The notes beneath the pieces were generated by a model. That model saw only the letters and a program-made list of their open reading frames with translations. It searched no databases and had not been told where the DNA came from. From assembly GCA_017451265.1 (NCBI GenBank), contig JAFSPU010000002.1, positions 1 to 64,000 of the forward strand: 64,000 bases of DNA, read 5' to 3'. Both the position numbers and the translations under genes were made by a program. Source of the DNA: Clostridiales bacterium (GTDB lineage: Bacteria; Bacillota; Clostridia; Saccharofermentanales; Saccharofermentanaceae). Shown here piece after piece: positions 8,536 through 17,722 of this stretch. Positions within the stretch are counted from its first letter, which is position 1. Each line of letters starts with the position of its first letter.

Positions 8536-10386
8536 TCAGATAAAAGAGATTCCCATCACTGACAGCAGCCTTCCTATAAGAAGGACTGCCTCACATGAAA
8601 TGACTGCTGTGGCAATACCCTTGGAAGACGGCTTTACCTTATCAGTCACCCTTAACGCAGCACCTACAGTTATACAGATCATTCCGAAATACGTAAAACA
8701 GGATGTCCTGTATCCAGAGACATAGAGCGTCGGTGAGAAAGCCATGGCGGCAGTAGTCAGAAGACCTGCAACCAATACTATGTTCATGATCATGCCCTTA
8801 TTCGTAAAACAGAGCCCGTCTTCACTCTCGCGGTAGATATTGAAAATAGAATATACAAGACACACGAGGAGTAATACGGCAAAAACCGTAAGTCCCACGA
8901 CACGTCCAGATCTTAAATGCACATCCGTAATACGGTCGGTGATGCTTATAGAAAGCAAGGTGGTCAGAGTAAACTGAACCAGAGCCGGTAATACGGCAAT
9001 AATCCTTCTCAAGACATTACGGGTATTCATAAAGACTGCAACTGCAACAGCAATACACATGACCGTAAAGACCGCCGTCTCGTCACGGCTCATGGTTACT
9101 TCAAGACACCTGTTAATTCCGAGGAAAACCTTATCGAAGAAACTAAAGTTCTCATACCCCGGGAAATGATAGGCTTCCGCCATACCGCGGGCTTTCGCGC
9201 CGGGACTCATAAGGAACAATACCAGATTGATAACGGAAACTGCCGAGGCAAAGATAAGGAAGGGTGTGGAAGAACTCTTCTTAACTAAAGAAATTATCAG
9301 GCAGAACAGTATAATGCAGAGCAGATAGAATGCCATGAGCTCATGATTGCCTGCAAACAAAAGGCAGAAGGCGAATACCGGATACTCATACCACTTAAGG
9401 GTCTTCGAATCCATCACCTTTCGGATAATCGAAGTTACTACGAATGCGGGGAAAACTGCCCACATATATGTCCAGGTAGTACACATCCATCCTGCCGATC
9501 TCATATCCAGAATCGGATACAGAGGAATCACCGCCAGCGCATACAGTCTGGCATAACCTTCAGCACCAAGAGAACGGTTAATAAACACAGGGAGCAAAGA
9601 TACCATCGCGGTATCTATGAACTTCCAAAGCATAGGTCTGTCTACAACGATATAACCGATACCTTCCTGCAGGAAACGTGAAGTCCATGTATTCCATCTG
9701 TATGAGATCCAGGACAACAATGAATAATCGTTGTTAACGCGGGAGAAGAACATATCATCATTGGTATTGGTCGGCATATAAAGATGCAGGGCTATGATAA
9801 ATACACAATACACCGCATATGCAGTTCCCCATGCATTGCCTCTTAACTTGAAGAACACAAAAGGAATAAGGATAAACGGGATAATCTTCAGCAAAGTAAT
9901 CCAGACAGAGGGATTATAGTAGTCAACGTTATACAGGAGACTTTCATAAACGGTACAGAATGTTATTCCCTCCCCAGGTCTCGAATCGGAAGTTATCCGA
10001 AGCGTATATGTCTGCTCCCGGCTGTCACTTATAGGTGTATCCAAAGTCAGAGTGTATTCTGTCTGATTGGCGATCGTCGAGGCATCATATTCCCAGTGAT
10101 CTATCAGAGCACCGTCTTCATCATAGAGGCCGAGAAAAACCGTTCCGCTGCATGCTCTCTCGTAATTGCAGAAAATGACACTTACGGCACTCAGGTTATC
10201 GCGGTTACTGTAAATCTGCTGTTCATATGAATAATCCGTATTAATCTCAGGAAGAAATCCGTTGTACCAACTGCTGTGCAAATCAGAAACATTGGCCGGT
10301 GAACCGAGAAAAAGAATATAGAAAACGAGAATTATAACCGACAGGGTTATCCAGGTAATGTTATTCCTTTGACTTGATGTAACCAT
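8536..10386 (-). CDS. DUF6056-like multi-pass membrane protein
   Basis: The 616-residue protein has a first helix (about 12-29), an extracellular beta-rich domain (about 30-160) and then about ten membrane helices. The motif TNDDMFF in the first large loop and the WNTWTSRFLQEG segment resemble DUF6056 and GT-C-type glycosyltransferase-like membrane proteins. A role in transferring lipid-linked sugars to the cell surface is plausible but not shown. GGAG lies before the ATG at 10386. It stands alone between two unrelated transcription units. Confidence 0.7.
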   Translation of the reverse strand: MVTSSQRNNITWITLSVIILVFYILFLGSPANVSDLHSSWYNGFLPEINTDYSYEQQIYSNRDNLSAVSVIFCNYERACSGTVFLGLYDEDGALIDHWEYDASTIANQTEYTLTLDTPISDSREQTYTLRITSDSRPGEGITFCTVYESLLYNVDYYNPSVWITLLKIIPFILIPFVFFKLRGNAWGTAYAVYCVFIIALHLYMPTNTNDDMFFSRVNNDYSLLSWISYRWNTWTSRFLQEGIGYIVVDRPMLWKFIDTAMVSLLPVFINRSLGAEGYARLYALAVIPLYPILDMRSAGWMCTTWTYMWAVFPAFVVTSIIRKVMDSKTLKWYEYPVFAFCLLFAGNHELMAFYLLCIILFCLIISLVKKSSSTPFLIFASAVSVINLVLFLMSPGAKARGMAEAYHFPGYENFSFFDKVFLGINRCLEVTMSRDETAVFTVMCIAVAVAVFMNTRNVLRRIIAVLPALVQFTLTTLLSISITDRITDVHLRSGRVVGLTVFAVLLLVCLVYSIFNIYRESEDGLCFTNKGMIMNIVLVAGLLTTAAMAFSPTLYVSGYRTSCFTYFGMICITVGAALRVTDKVKPSSKGIATAVISCEAVLLIGRLLSVMGISFI

Positions 10387-10447
10387 AAACTCCAGAAAGC
10401 CCCGATAAAATTAATGCAGTAATTATACACCAAGCCTATATACCGGG

Positions 10448-10487
10448 CAAAAATAGGGACTGACTCCGAACATTCGAAATCAGTCCC
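10448..10487 (-). terminator. Terminator of the ABC-2 transporter operon
   Basis: GGGACTGA and TCAGTCCC (10456-10463 and 10480-10487) form an 8-bp stem with an additional CGAA/TTCG inner pairing. On the minus strand it is followed by TATTTTTG. It lies just past the last permease gene. Confidence 0.75.
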
Positions 10488-10517
10488 AAACCTTATTTTC
10501 TCAAAGGCAAAACTTTG

Positions 10518-11327
10518 TCAGGATCCCGTGAAGTCGTACTTCCTTACGCCGAGCATCCAGAACTTATAGCTTAACCAGAAGAACAGGATACCGATGAATG
10601 GTGACAGCCATGACAGGAGCGGTACATTATCGGGATCGAGGATAACAAGGCTCGGATAGTAAGCGATGAACGCGATCGGGATAATGAACGTGAACAGGAA
10701 CTTGAAGATACCCGAAAAGATAGATGACGGATACTTGGCAAAGTCCTTGAACCTGAACATGATTACCATCACATAGCCCGAGTTACGGATCCAGAAGCAT
10801 GTGGCTGCGGCCGCGTTCATCAATGCGATCATGAACAGTGATGCCGTGAGCAGGAACACGAGAAGCTTACCTATCGTCAGTGCCGTTACCGGAATGCCGA
10901 TATGAGCCCAGGCGTAGATCAGCGTGCCTATTCCAAATGCCAGCTGACCTAAGCCCTTCACATCGAACACCTCCGACATGAAGTAGAAGAATACGTTCAC
11001 GGGGCGGAAGCAGTACTTGATGAAGTCGCCGCTCGTTACCATGAATCTCAGATTCCAGTTGTTATCGAAGAAGCACTGCACGGGTGTCAGCGCCACCAGT
11101 GAGAAACCGTACAGGAACAGCATATGGTAGTAGTCCCAGCCGTTGATCGTCGGGAAGTTCCTGAAAAGGATCAGGAATGTTACGAAGCCCGACAGGTTGA
11201 CCATGATCATACCGATGGTGGATATGATGAAGTCAGCACGGTAACTCATCTTGGTCTTTAAGTCCTGCACGAGGATCTTTCTGTATATGTCAGCGTAGAA
11301 GCTGAAGCCTCTTGTCTTCTTTTCCAT
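10518..11327 (-). CDS. ABC-2 type transporter permease (second subunit)
   Basis: This 269-residue protein has about six membrane helices and fits the ABC-2 permease family, with a long amphipathic N-terminus. It starts 2 nt beyond the stop of the other permease, so both are made from one message with the ATPase. The two permeases have equal length, which suggests a heterodimeric channel. The cargo is unknown; this group includes drug and glycolipid exporters. Confidence 0.85.
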   Translation of the reverse strand: MEKKTRGFSFYADIYRKILVQDLKTKMSYRADFIISTIGMIMVNLSGFVTFLILFRNFPTINGWDYYHMLFLYGFSLVALTPVQCFFDNNWNLRFMVTSGDFIKYCFRPVNVFFYFMSEVFDVKGLGQLAFGIGTLIYAWAHIGIPVTALTIGKLLVFLLTASLFMIALMNAAAATCFWIRNSGYVMVIMFRFKDFAKYPSSIFSGIFKFLFTFIIPIAFIAYYPSLVILDPDNVPLLSWLSPFIGILFFWLSYKFWMLGVRKYDFTGS

Positions 11328-11328
11328 A

Positions 11329-12138
11329 TCAGCCTCCGTTTACGGTGATCTTCTTCACCGAGTAGTTCCAGAACAGCGTGCCTGCAGCAGTCAGGATAAC
11401 TATCCATAGAGCCTGGAAACCGAACATGGGCAGCAGGCCCTGCAAAGTATCTGAGCCGTTCTTCTCGAGCAGTATCGTGAGCGGGATGTCATACACTGCA
11501 CGGAAAGGCAGGAAGTCTACCACGGCTCTAAGCTTCTCCGGGAAGAAAGCGAGCGGGATGGAAGCGCCTGACAGAAGCAGCACGATGGTCTCCTTCACGA
11601 TGTTGATGCCCCAGGTGGACTCCGTGTAAAGGCAGATGGTGGCTACTATCATCTCGATGTTGAAGTTTACGATGAGTGCAAACACAGTCGAGATCAGAAA
11701 GTACACCAGGTTAAGCCCCATCGGAATCGCGCCCTTGGTGATGATCATGACGACGATGAAAGTCGGGATGAAAGTCATGATGAACGAGACCACATGACTT
11801 CCGGAATAGCTCCAGAAAGTATATGTCCTGAACTTCAAAGGCTTAAGCAGATCCAGAATGATCTTGCCCGACTGGATCGAGCGGCTCATATCCCATACAA
11901 CGAACATCTCCAGGAAGTTAAACAGCGATGTGGCAAGAATAAGATAGATCATCGTATCCGTGAATGTCATGCCGTTAACAACATCAACTCCGGAGGACGC
12001 GTAGATAGCCTTCCAAAGGTAGTATACGAGCACGAGGTAAATGAGGTTCGCGAACAGCGTAACGAATGTACCCAGACGGTAGTGCAGCGACTCCATTATG
12101 CCCGCACGTGTCAGTGCAAATAGTTTTCGCGGATTCAT
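11329..12138 (-). CDS. ABC-2 type transporter permease (first subunit)
   Basis: This 269-residue protein has six predicted helices, including a very hydrophobic one near 115-135. Its start overlaps the end of the ATPase gene by 4 nt (ATGA), so translation is coupled. Together with the other permease and the ATPase it forms a complete exporter. Confidence 0.85.
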   Translation of the reverse strand: MNPRKLFALTRAGIMESLHYRLGTFVTLFANLIYLVLVYYLWKAIYASSGVDVVNGMTFTDTMIYLILATSLFNFLEMFVVWDMSRSIQSGKIILDLLKPLKFRTYTFWSYSGSHVVSFIMTFIPTFIVVMIITKGAIPMGLNLVYFLISTVFALIVNFNIEMIVATICLYTESTWGINIVKETIVLLLSGASIPLAFFPEKLRAVVDFLPFRAVYDIPLTILLEKNGSDTLQGLLPMFGFQALWIVILTAAGTLFWNYSVKKITVNGG

Positions 12139-13076
12139 ACTGCTTCTCCTTCGTAGATCTTCTTGATGACCTCCTCAGTGGAGATCTCCTCAAGACGGAT
12201 GTCCTTGATCTTTGTGACCTTCTGCTTCTCTGTAATTACCTGCATTACATCAGTTGTCTTCTCATCGATGAGCATCTGCTCCCATGTATCATCTGCAAGC
12301 TTCATGTGCAGTGTTCTGTAGGAACCGAAGTAGCCCTTCAAGTGTTCGATATCGTTATCGTAGATCTTCATGCCCTTATCGATGATGACGATCCTTCTGC
12401 ACAGCGCATCGACGTCACCCATATCATGAGTCGTGAGGATAACTGTTGTATTCTTCTCCTTATTAAGACCCTTGATGAGTGCACGGATCTTGTCCTTCAT
12501 GGAGACATCGAGACCGATCGTAGGCTCATCCAGAAATACGATAGCGGGGTTATGGATGAACGCCGCCAGGATATCGGAAAGAGTTCTCTGACCGAGTGAC
12601 ATCTGACGCACGGGCTTGTTGATGATCGGCTCGATATCAACGAGCGAGCGGTACAGTTCGATCATGTCCTCGTACTGCTGCTGGGGAACCATATACAGGT
12701 CGCGCAGAAGCTTGAAGGACTCGATGAGCGGCAGCGACCACCAAAGCTGGGAGCGCTGACCGAAAACTACGCCGATATTCTCGCAGTTCTCTGTTCTGTT
12801 CTTGTAAGGCACCTTGCCGTTGACGAGGATCTCGCCGGATGTGGGCTCAAGTACGCCTGTCATCATCTTGATGGTAGTGGACTTACCGGCTCCGTTAGGT
12901 CCCAGGTAACCGATGATCTCTCCCCTTGCAACTTCAAGCGACACGTCCTTGACCGCGCTTATGGTCTTGTAATCACGTGAGAAAAGATCCTGTATGCTTC
13001 CCTTAAGTCCTTCATGACGGTTCAGCACCTTGAAATCCTTGCAGACATTCTTCATTACCAAAGCCTGATCTTCCAT
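12135..13076 (-). CDS. ABC transporter ATP-binding protein
   Basis: The 313-residue ATPase has Walker A GPNGAGKST, signature MSLGQR, Walker B VFLDEP and an H-loop TTHD. Its length and the FGQRSQLWW segment match the DrrA-like group that works with ABC-2 permeases. GGGAGG stands before the ATG at 13076. It is divergent from an AraC regulator, and an inverted repeat lies between them, so the regulator probably controls export (inference). Confidence 0.9.
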   Translation of the reverse strand: MEDQALVMKNVCKDFKVLNRHEGLKGSIQDLFSRDYKTISAVKDVSLEVARGEIIGYLGPNGAGKSTTIKMMTGVLEPTSGEILVNGKVPYKNRTENCENIGVVFGQRSQLWWSLPLIESFKLLRDLYMVPQQQYEDMIELYRSLVDIEPIINKPVRQMSLGQRTLSDILAAFIHNPAIVFLDEPTIGLDVSMKDKIRALIKGLNKEKNTTVILTTHDMGDVDALCRRIVIIDKGMKIYDNDIEHLKGYFGSYRTLHMKLADDTWEQMLIDEKTTDVMQVITEKQKVTKIKDIRLEEISTEEVIKKIYEGEAV

Positions 13077-13129
13077 AATTGCCTCCCAATTTCTCTTGTT
13101 TTGTTGTTCTGTAATCAGTATATTGGTGC

Positions 13130-13175
13130 TATAGTTATAAAAATAGTGTGTTTATAGCCGATTTTAATAACTATA
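13130..13175. promoter_or_regulatory. Inverted repeat between ABC operon and AraC gene
   Basis: TATAGTTAT (13130-13138) and ATAACTATA (13167-13175) are perfect inverted copies 28 nt apart in an AT-rich divergent promoter region. This is a likely operator for the adjacent AraC-type regulator. Confidence 0.45.
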
Positions 13176-13229
13176 TTCCACGCTGATAGAAGATTGTTAT
13201 CATTTTACACAAGGAGGGCAAAGATAGTT

Positions 13230-14144
13230 ATGAATGTCGAACAGATGGGCCTTATAATCAAGCGTGACGACGGCTCAGAGGTCGTAAACTACGATAATCC
13301 TTCATTTCCCTCATATATATACGACGGTTGGATAGAGCCTAACTGCACCTGGGAGCGCGTCCCCCATTACCACGAAGATCTTGAGATCGTAACCGTAAGA
13401 GAAGGCACGATGGCATATTCCGTCAACGGCCGCACACTGGTCCTGCACGAGGGTGACACCATCATCGTTAACTCCAATCAGATCCACTACAGCATGTCGC
13501 TGGACGGCCAGCTTGCCAAGTACGTCATCTTCGTCGTCCACCCTTCTATCCTTATGTCTTCGGTAACCGTCGAAATGGAAGCGATCAGACCGATCATCGA
13601 TAACCCTGATCTGCCCTTCATGAGATTTCGATATATCAACACTTACACCAAAGATTTTTATAAGCTCATGATCGACCTTCCCGACTACCGTCATAACGCC
13701 TTCGAGGTCACCAAGAGGCTGTTTTTGATGTGGGATCTTATCATGAAGAAAACGGAGGACTACGGCCCGCGTCCCGAGGATACAAACTACGATCCGCGCA
13801 TGATGTCATTTAAGACCATGCTGCACTTCATGAACGTTAACTATAAGGAGTCAATGACACTGGAGCAGATTGCGAGCGCAGGCAATGTAAGCAAGTCCCA
13901 GTGCAATAACCTGTTCAATCAGTTCGTAGGCGAGTCACCTATCAATTACCTGATGCACCTGCGTGCCCGCAAGGTCGCAGAGCACCTGCGTTCAGGCAAC
14001 TACACCCTGAAGCAGATCGCAGACATGACGGGCTTTAACGGTGTCAGCTACATGTCAGAGACCTTCAAGAAGTTCTTCGGGCAGTCCCCGAGAGACTATA
14101 AAAAACAGTGGCTCGGGATAGTCCCCGAGCCGGCTGATGAGTGA
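13230..14144 (+). CDS. AraC-family transcriptional regulator
   Basis: From the ATG at 13230, preceded by AAGGAGGG, the protein has 304 residues; an earlier TTG at 13194 lies before that binding site and is unlikely. The N-terminal half is a cupin sensor (HYHEDLEIVTVREG ... HEGDTIIVNSNQIHYS). The last ~100 residues hold two helix-turn-helix units ending in the AraC signature (MTGFNGVSYMSETFKKFFG). It probably senses a small ligand and controls the divergent ABC transporter. Confidence 0.88.
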   Translation: MNVEQMGLIIKRDDGSEVVNYDNPSFPSYIYDGWIEPNCTWERVPHYHEDLEIVTVREGTMAYSVNGRTLVLHEGDTIIVNSNQIHYSMSLDGQLAKYVIFVVHPSILMSSVTVEMEAIRPIIDNPDLPFMRFRYINTYTKDFYKLMIDLPDYRHNAFEVTKRLFLMWDLIMKKTEDYGPRPEDTNYDPRMMSFKTMLHFMNVNYKESMTLEQIASAGNVSKSQCNNLFNQFVGESPINYLMHLRARKVAEHLRSGNYTLKQIADMTGFNGVSYMSETFKKFFGQSPRDYKKQWLGIVPEPADE

Positions 14145-14151
14145 TCTGAAT

Positions 14152-14742
14152 TCAGTTCTGATCTATAAGGTATGCCCTGCACGGAGACCCGTCACTGCCG
14201 CCAAGGTTAAGAGGCGCCGCACTTAAGAAGTACTTTCCTTCTTTCACGCCCATTAGCACCACGCCCTCGAGAAGGCAGATACCCTTGCCCAGCATGATGT
14301 GATGCACCGCACTTGCGTCCTCCATGGGGCCCACGGTCTGGCTCTCATTGCCGTACAGAAGCATATCAGTCTGCGCGAAAACGCGTGCACCCTCCTCGGT
14401 CATGGTGGCGTCACCTTCCACGAGTATCCTTTGCGATGCACCTGCAGCCTGAGCCCCGGCGATGATCTTCTGCGCCGCGTCAGCGGTGATATCACCGTCA
14501 TGGTGAGCAACAAAGCAGTCTCCCACGTAAGGCACGAGCCCCACTTTGTCTATAGTCTTGCCGTCTTTCTCGAAATGGAACGGCGCGTCCACATGTGTGC
14601 CGTTATGCGCACACATCTCGAACTTAGTGAGGTTGCAGATGTCGCCCTTTTCAATGCTCATGACGCGCGTCATAACGGGCTGCAGATCGCCGGGGAAAAC
14701 GTTACATGTGAATACTTCCTGTGAGATATCGATAATGCCCAT
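14152..14742 (-). CDS. Cyclase-family metal-dependent hydrolase (KynB-like)
   Basis: The 196-residue protein has the HNGTHVDAPFHF metal motif of the cyclase/arylformamidase family, and starts with the typical DISQEVF segment. Members hydrolyse amides or cyclic substrates with a divalent metal. The substrate cannot be fixed; nothing else of kynurenine metabolism is nearby. GGAGG-like sequence precedes the ATG at 14742. It is convergent with the AraC gene and divergent from the peptidase gene. Confidence 0.8.
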   Translation of the reverse strand: MGIIDISQEVFTCNVFPGDLQPVMTRVMSIEKGDICNLTKFEMCAHNGTHVDAPFHFEKDGKTIDKVGLVPYVGDCFVAHHDGDITADAAQKIIAGAQAAGASQRILVEGDATMTEEGARVFAQTDMLLYGNESQTVGPMEDASAVHHIMLGKGICLLEGVVLMGVKEGKYFLSAAPLNLGGSDGSPCRAYLIDQN

Positions 14743-14808
14743 GGTGCACCTCCTCTTTACATTATAACTGCTATACTATAGACAATCCTATCTAATTCGG
14801 AGGACAGC

Positions 14809-15798
14809 ATGGACGTGATCAGGATCCAGGATGTAAGCGATATCCGTATCGGGCAGGCAGAAGACAAGACCGCAGGCACCGGATGCACCGTCTTTATCAG
14901 GCCTGAGGGAATGCGTGCGGGACTTAACGTCAGCGGCGGAGGCCCTGCTTCAAGAGAGAGTACGCTTCTAGATCCTCTCACTGCTGCAAATGTAATCCAC
15001 GGCATCACTTTAAGCGGCGGCAGCGCCTTCGGTCTGTCGGCTGCAAGCGGAGTTATGAAGTATCTTGAAGAGCAGAACATCGGCTTCGATGTCGGTGTCA
15101 CCAAGGTGCCTCTTATAGCCCAGTCTGCGCTGTTCGATCTTACTGTCGGTGATGCATCCGTAAGACCTGACGAGAAGATGGGTTATGAGGCGTGCCGCAT
15201 CGCGATGGAGGCTCCTAACTATCAAGACGGAAACTTCGGCGCAGGCTGCGGTGCCACTGTCGGTAAGATTGCCGGCATGGAGTACTGCATGAAGACCGGA
15301 ATCGGAAGCTATGCCATAGATAACCACGGTCTTAAGGTAGGCGCTGTAGTCGCGCTGAATGCGCTGGGCGATGTGTTTGACTGGAGGACCGGCGAGCAGA
15401 TCGCGGGACTTCTGAAGGAAGACAAGAAGACATTCAGAAGCTCGCCCCAGTACATCGAAGAGAGTATCAAGACTGTTAAGAACAGATTCGCGAATATGTC
15501 GAAGATGAACACGACGCTCGCGGTGCTTATAACTAATGCATACTTTGAAAAGCCGCAGCTTTGTAAGATCGCGGCGATGGGGCAGGACGGGCTCGCGAGG
15601 TCAATCAGACCGGTTCACACATCACTCGACGGAGATACTGTTTACGCTGTATCGGCGGGCGATCTGATCGCCGATCAGGAGGTCGTCGGAACACTCGCCG
15701 CCGAAGTGATCAGTGAGGCAATCATCAACGCAGTTATCAGTGCTGAATCAGCGTATGGTTTCCCTGCCGCGCGTGATCTTTTAGTTCTTAATTACTGA
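14809..15798 (+). CDS. P1-family peptidase (DmpA/NylC type)
   Basis: The 329-residue protein belongs to the self-cleaving Ntn-like P1 family. The expected autocleavage pair Asn234-Thr235 lies in KMNTTLAVLITNA; Thr235 would be the nucleophile after cleavage. Gly-rich segments LSGGSAFGLSAASG and NFGAGCGATVGK are also typical. These enzymes are aminopeptidases or amide hydrolases. GGAGG precedes the ATG at 14809. A hairpin terminator follows the gene. Confidence 0.87.
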   Translation: MDVIRIQDVSDIRIGQAEDKTAGTGCTVFIRPEGMRAGLNVSGGGPASRESTLLDPLTAANVIHGITLSGGSAFGLSAASGVMKYLEEQNIGFDVGVTKVPLIAQSALFDLTVGDASVRPDEKMGYEACRIAMEAPNYQDGNFGAGCGATVGKIAGMEYCMKTGIGSYAIDNHGLKVGAVVALNALGDVFDWRTGEQIAGLLKEDKKTFRSSPQYIEESIKTVKNRFANMSKMNTTLAVLITNAYFEKPQLCKIAAMGQDGLARSIRPVHTSLDGDTVYAVSAGDLIADQEVVGTLAAEVISEAIINAVISAESAYGFPAARDLLVLNY

Positions 15799-15818
15799 TA
15801 GAGTTAACCCATAAGCAA

Positions 15819-15840
15819 AGCGGCGGACAAAGCCGCCGCT
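15819..15840. terminator. Hairpin between convergent peptidase and nucleotidase genes
   Basis: AGCGGCGG (15819-15826) and CCGCCGCT (15833-15840) form a perfect 8-bp stem. The flanks are moderately T-rich on the minus strand only, so it may serve both genes with different efficiency. Confidence 0.65.
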
Positions 15841-15859
15841 ATTAAAGAATTCTTTCTCA

Positions 15860-17641
15860 TCATTCGTTGATTACGATCCTTCCCTGACCGAACGGATCAG
15901 CATACTGTTCGCCGATCTGCCCTCCGAGCGTCTCGGTCAGATAATTGATCAGAGCCTGAAGATCGAGGATTACGCTGTCGTTAATGATCTCACCTTCAGC
16001 GAACATCGTAAATCCGTCTCCATCATCAATCAGATAGTCCTGAATACATACTGTGTATGTAGCATCCTCATCGATTGGATCATCACCGACCATTACGTTG
16101 CTTACTCTTCTGTCACCTACAATACTCTGGAGGCAGTTATCCTCATCAGTTACACAGCCGGACTCTATAGATACATCAACCTCATACGACAGTCCGGATA
16201 CCTGCAGGAAAGCTCCGGCCTCATCAGGCAGAGCTCTGGCGCCCCACTCCAAAGCATCAAGGATCTGCTGACCTGTCATCTCTACAATTACCAGATCATC
16301 ACCGAACGGGAATACATCCGCCAGATCACCATAAGTAACATCGCCTAATCCAACATCAGTTCTTACAGATCCGCCGGTCAGAAGTGCAATGTCTGCTCCG
16401 CTTTGATCTCTCATTGCATCAGCACAGAAGTCACCAAGATTGGTCTCTGCTCTTCTTACCATTCGTATGGGATTACCTGCATCGTCCTCAACATTAGGAT
16501 CATAAATAGTTAAGTTTACAGATGAAGTTCCAATAACCACATTAAGAGTATCCTCGTACTGAGCCATAATCTCCTCAATAAACGCACTCGTATCGTTAGT
16601 AATGTTAAGAAGATCTGCCGCACTCTCTGTATTGGTCCATGTCCAGATACCTGTCTCGATGATCGTACCTTCAGCATCGATATGGCTGTAACCGATGCAG
16701 TCCATTCTGTAACCGACTGCGCTTCTTGTTACTTCCTCACCGTCTGCATTAAGCATGACGACCTGATCATCATCATGGCTGTGACCGTCGAGGCAGACAT
16801 CGATGCCTGTCGTATTGCTCAGGACGTCCGCATAAGTCCAGGGAGAACATACATCACTGTTACCAAGGTGCGCCATCAGATAAACAAGATCTGCACCATC
16901 TTCCCGCGCTTCATCTACAGCATTCTGAACAGCTTCATAAACTGCCTCGCCCGTCTGATCTTCTTCCATGAACCCGTAGATATATTCACCATCATCATCC
17001 TGGAAGAACGAAGGACGTACGGTAGATATGGTCTTAGGTGTGGTTACACCGACAAAAGCGATATCAATGCCATTCGCATTAACGATAGTGTACGGAGCGA
17101 AGACCAACTCGTCTTCATGGGTGAAATTACATGACAAATACTCGAAGTCTGACTCAGAAGCAAGCTCAAGCAGTCTGTCAACGCCGTAATCAAAGTCGTG
17201 ATTACCGGGAATTACGATATCGTATCCGACCTGATTCATAATCTCTATGATCGATTCACCCTGATCGACAGAACCGATCGGCGCGCCCTGCAGGAAATCG
17301 CCGTCATCAACTAAGATAACCTGATAGCCCTGAGAAACCAGTTCATCTCTTATCTGAACGAGGCCTGCGTAACCGAAGCCCGCATCAACTCCGCAGTGAA
17401 CATCACTTGTATAGAGGATATAAGTCTCGCCGTTAGGCTCTGCCGCAGCGGGCGCAGGCTCAGTCTCGACTGCAGTTTCAGTCGCTGCAGACTCCTCCGC
17501 CATATCAGGCAAAGAAATCTCGATGTGATCAGGATCCTCCCCCGAAGAAGCCGGACCCCATGGATTATCGGCAGCACATGCCGTGCATGCCAAAAAACAG
17601 CCAACGGCCATTAAAGCCGCCAAAATCTTCCTTTTCTTCAT
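15860..17641 (-). CDS. Lipoprotein 5'-nucleotidase / metallophosphatase
   Basis: The protein has 593 residues from the ATG at 17641, which has AGGG 8 nt upstream; a GTG three codons earlier has no room for a binding site. A lipoprotein signal ends at a Cys near residue 23 (CTACA). Residues about 75-330 are the metallophosphatase domain (TSDVHCGV, GNHDFDYG, GHSHDD). Residues about 360-590 are the 5'-nucleotidase C-terminal domain (FCADAMR, GGSVRTDV). It should scavenge nucleotides at the cell surface. A TATAAT lies upstream on the minus strand. Confidence 0.92.
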   Translation of the reverse strand: MKKRKILAALMAVGCFLACTACAADNPWGPASSGEDPDHIEISLPDMAEESAATETAVETEPAPAAAEPNGETYILYTSDVHCGVDAGFGYAGLVQIRDELVSQGYQVILVDDGDFLQGAPIGSVDQGESIIEIMNQVGYDIVIPGNHDFDYGVDRLLELASESDFEYLSCNFTHEDELVFAPYTIVNANGIDIAFVGVTTPKTISTVRPSFFQDDDGEYIYGFMEEDQTGEAVYEAVQNAVDEAREDGADLVYLMAHLGNSDVCSPWTYADVLSNTTGIDVCLDGHSHDDDQVVMLNADGEEVTRSAVGYRMDCIGYSHIDAEGTIIETGIWTWTNTESAADLLNITNDTSAFIEEIMAQYEDTLNVVIGTSSVNLTIYDPNVEDDAGNPIRMVRRAETNLGDFCADAMRDQSGADIALLTGGSVRTDVGLGDVTYGDLADVFPFGDDLVIVEMTGQQILDALEWGARALPDEAGAFLQVSGLSYEVDVSIESGCVTDEDNCLQSIVGDRRVSNVMVGDDPIDEDATYTVCIQDYLIDDGDGFTMFAEGEIINDSVILDLQALINYLTETLGGQIGEQYADPFGQGRIVINE

Positions 17642-17722
17642 AATAAACACCCTTCAACCCTGTGATTATACTACCACATCGGCTGAAGGGGTTAAATTGT
17701 TAATTATCTATAAGTTTTAAGC

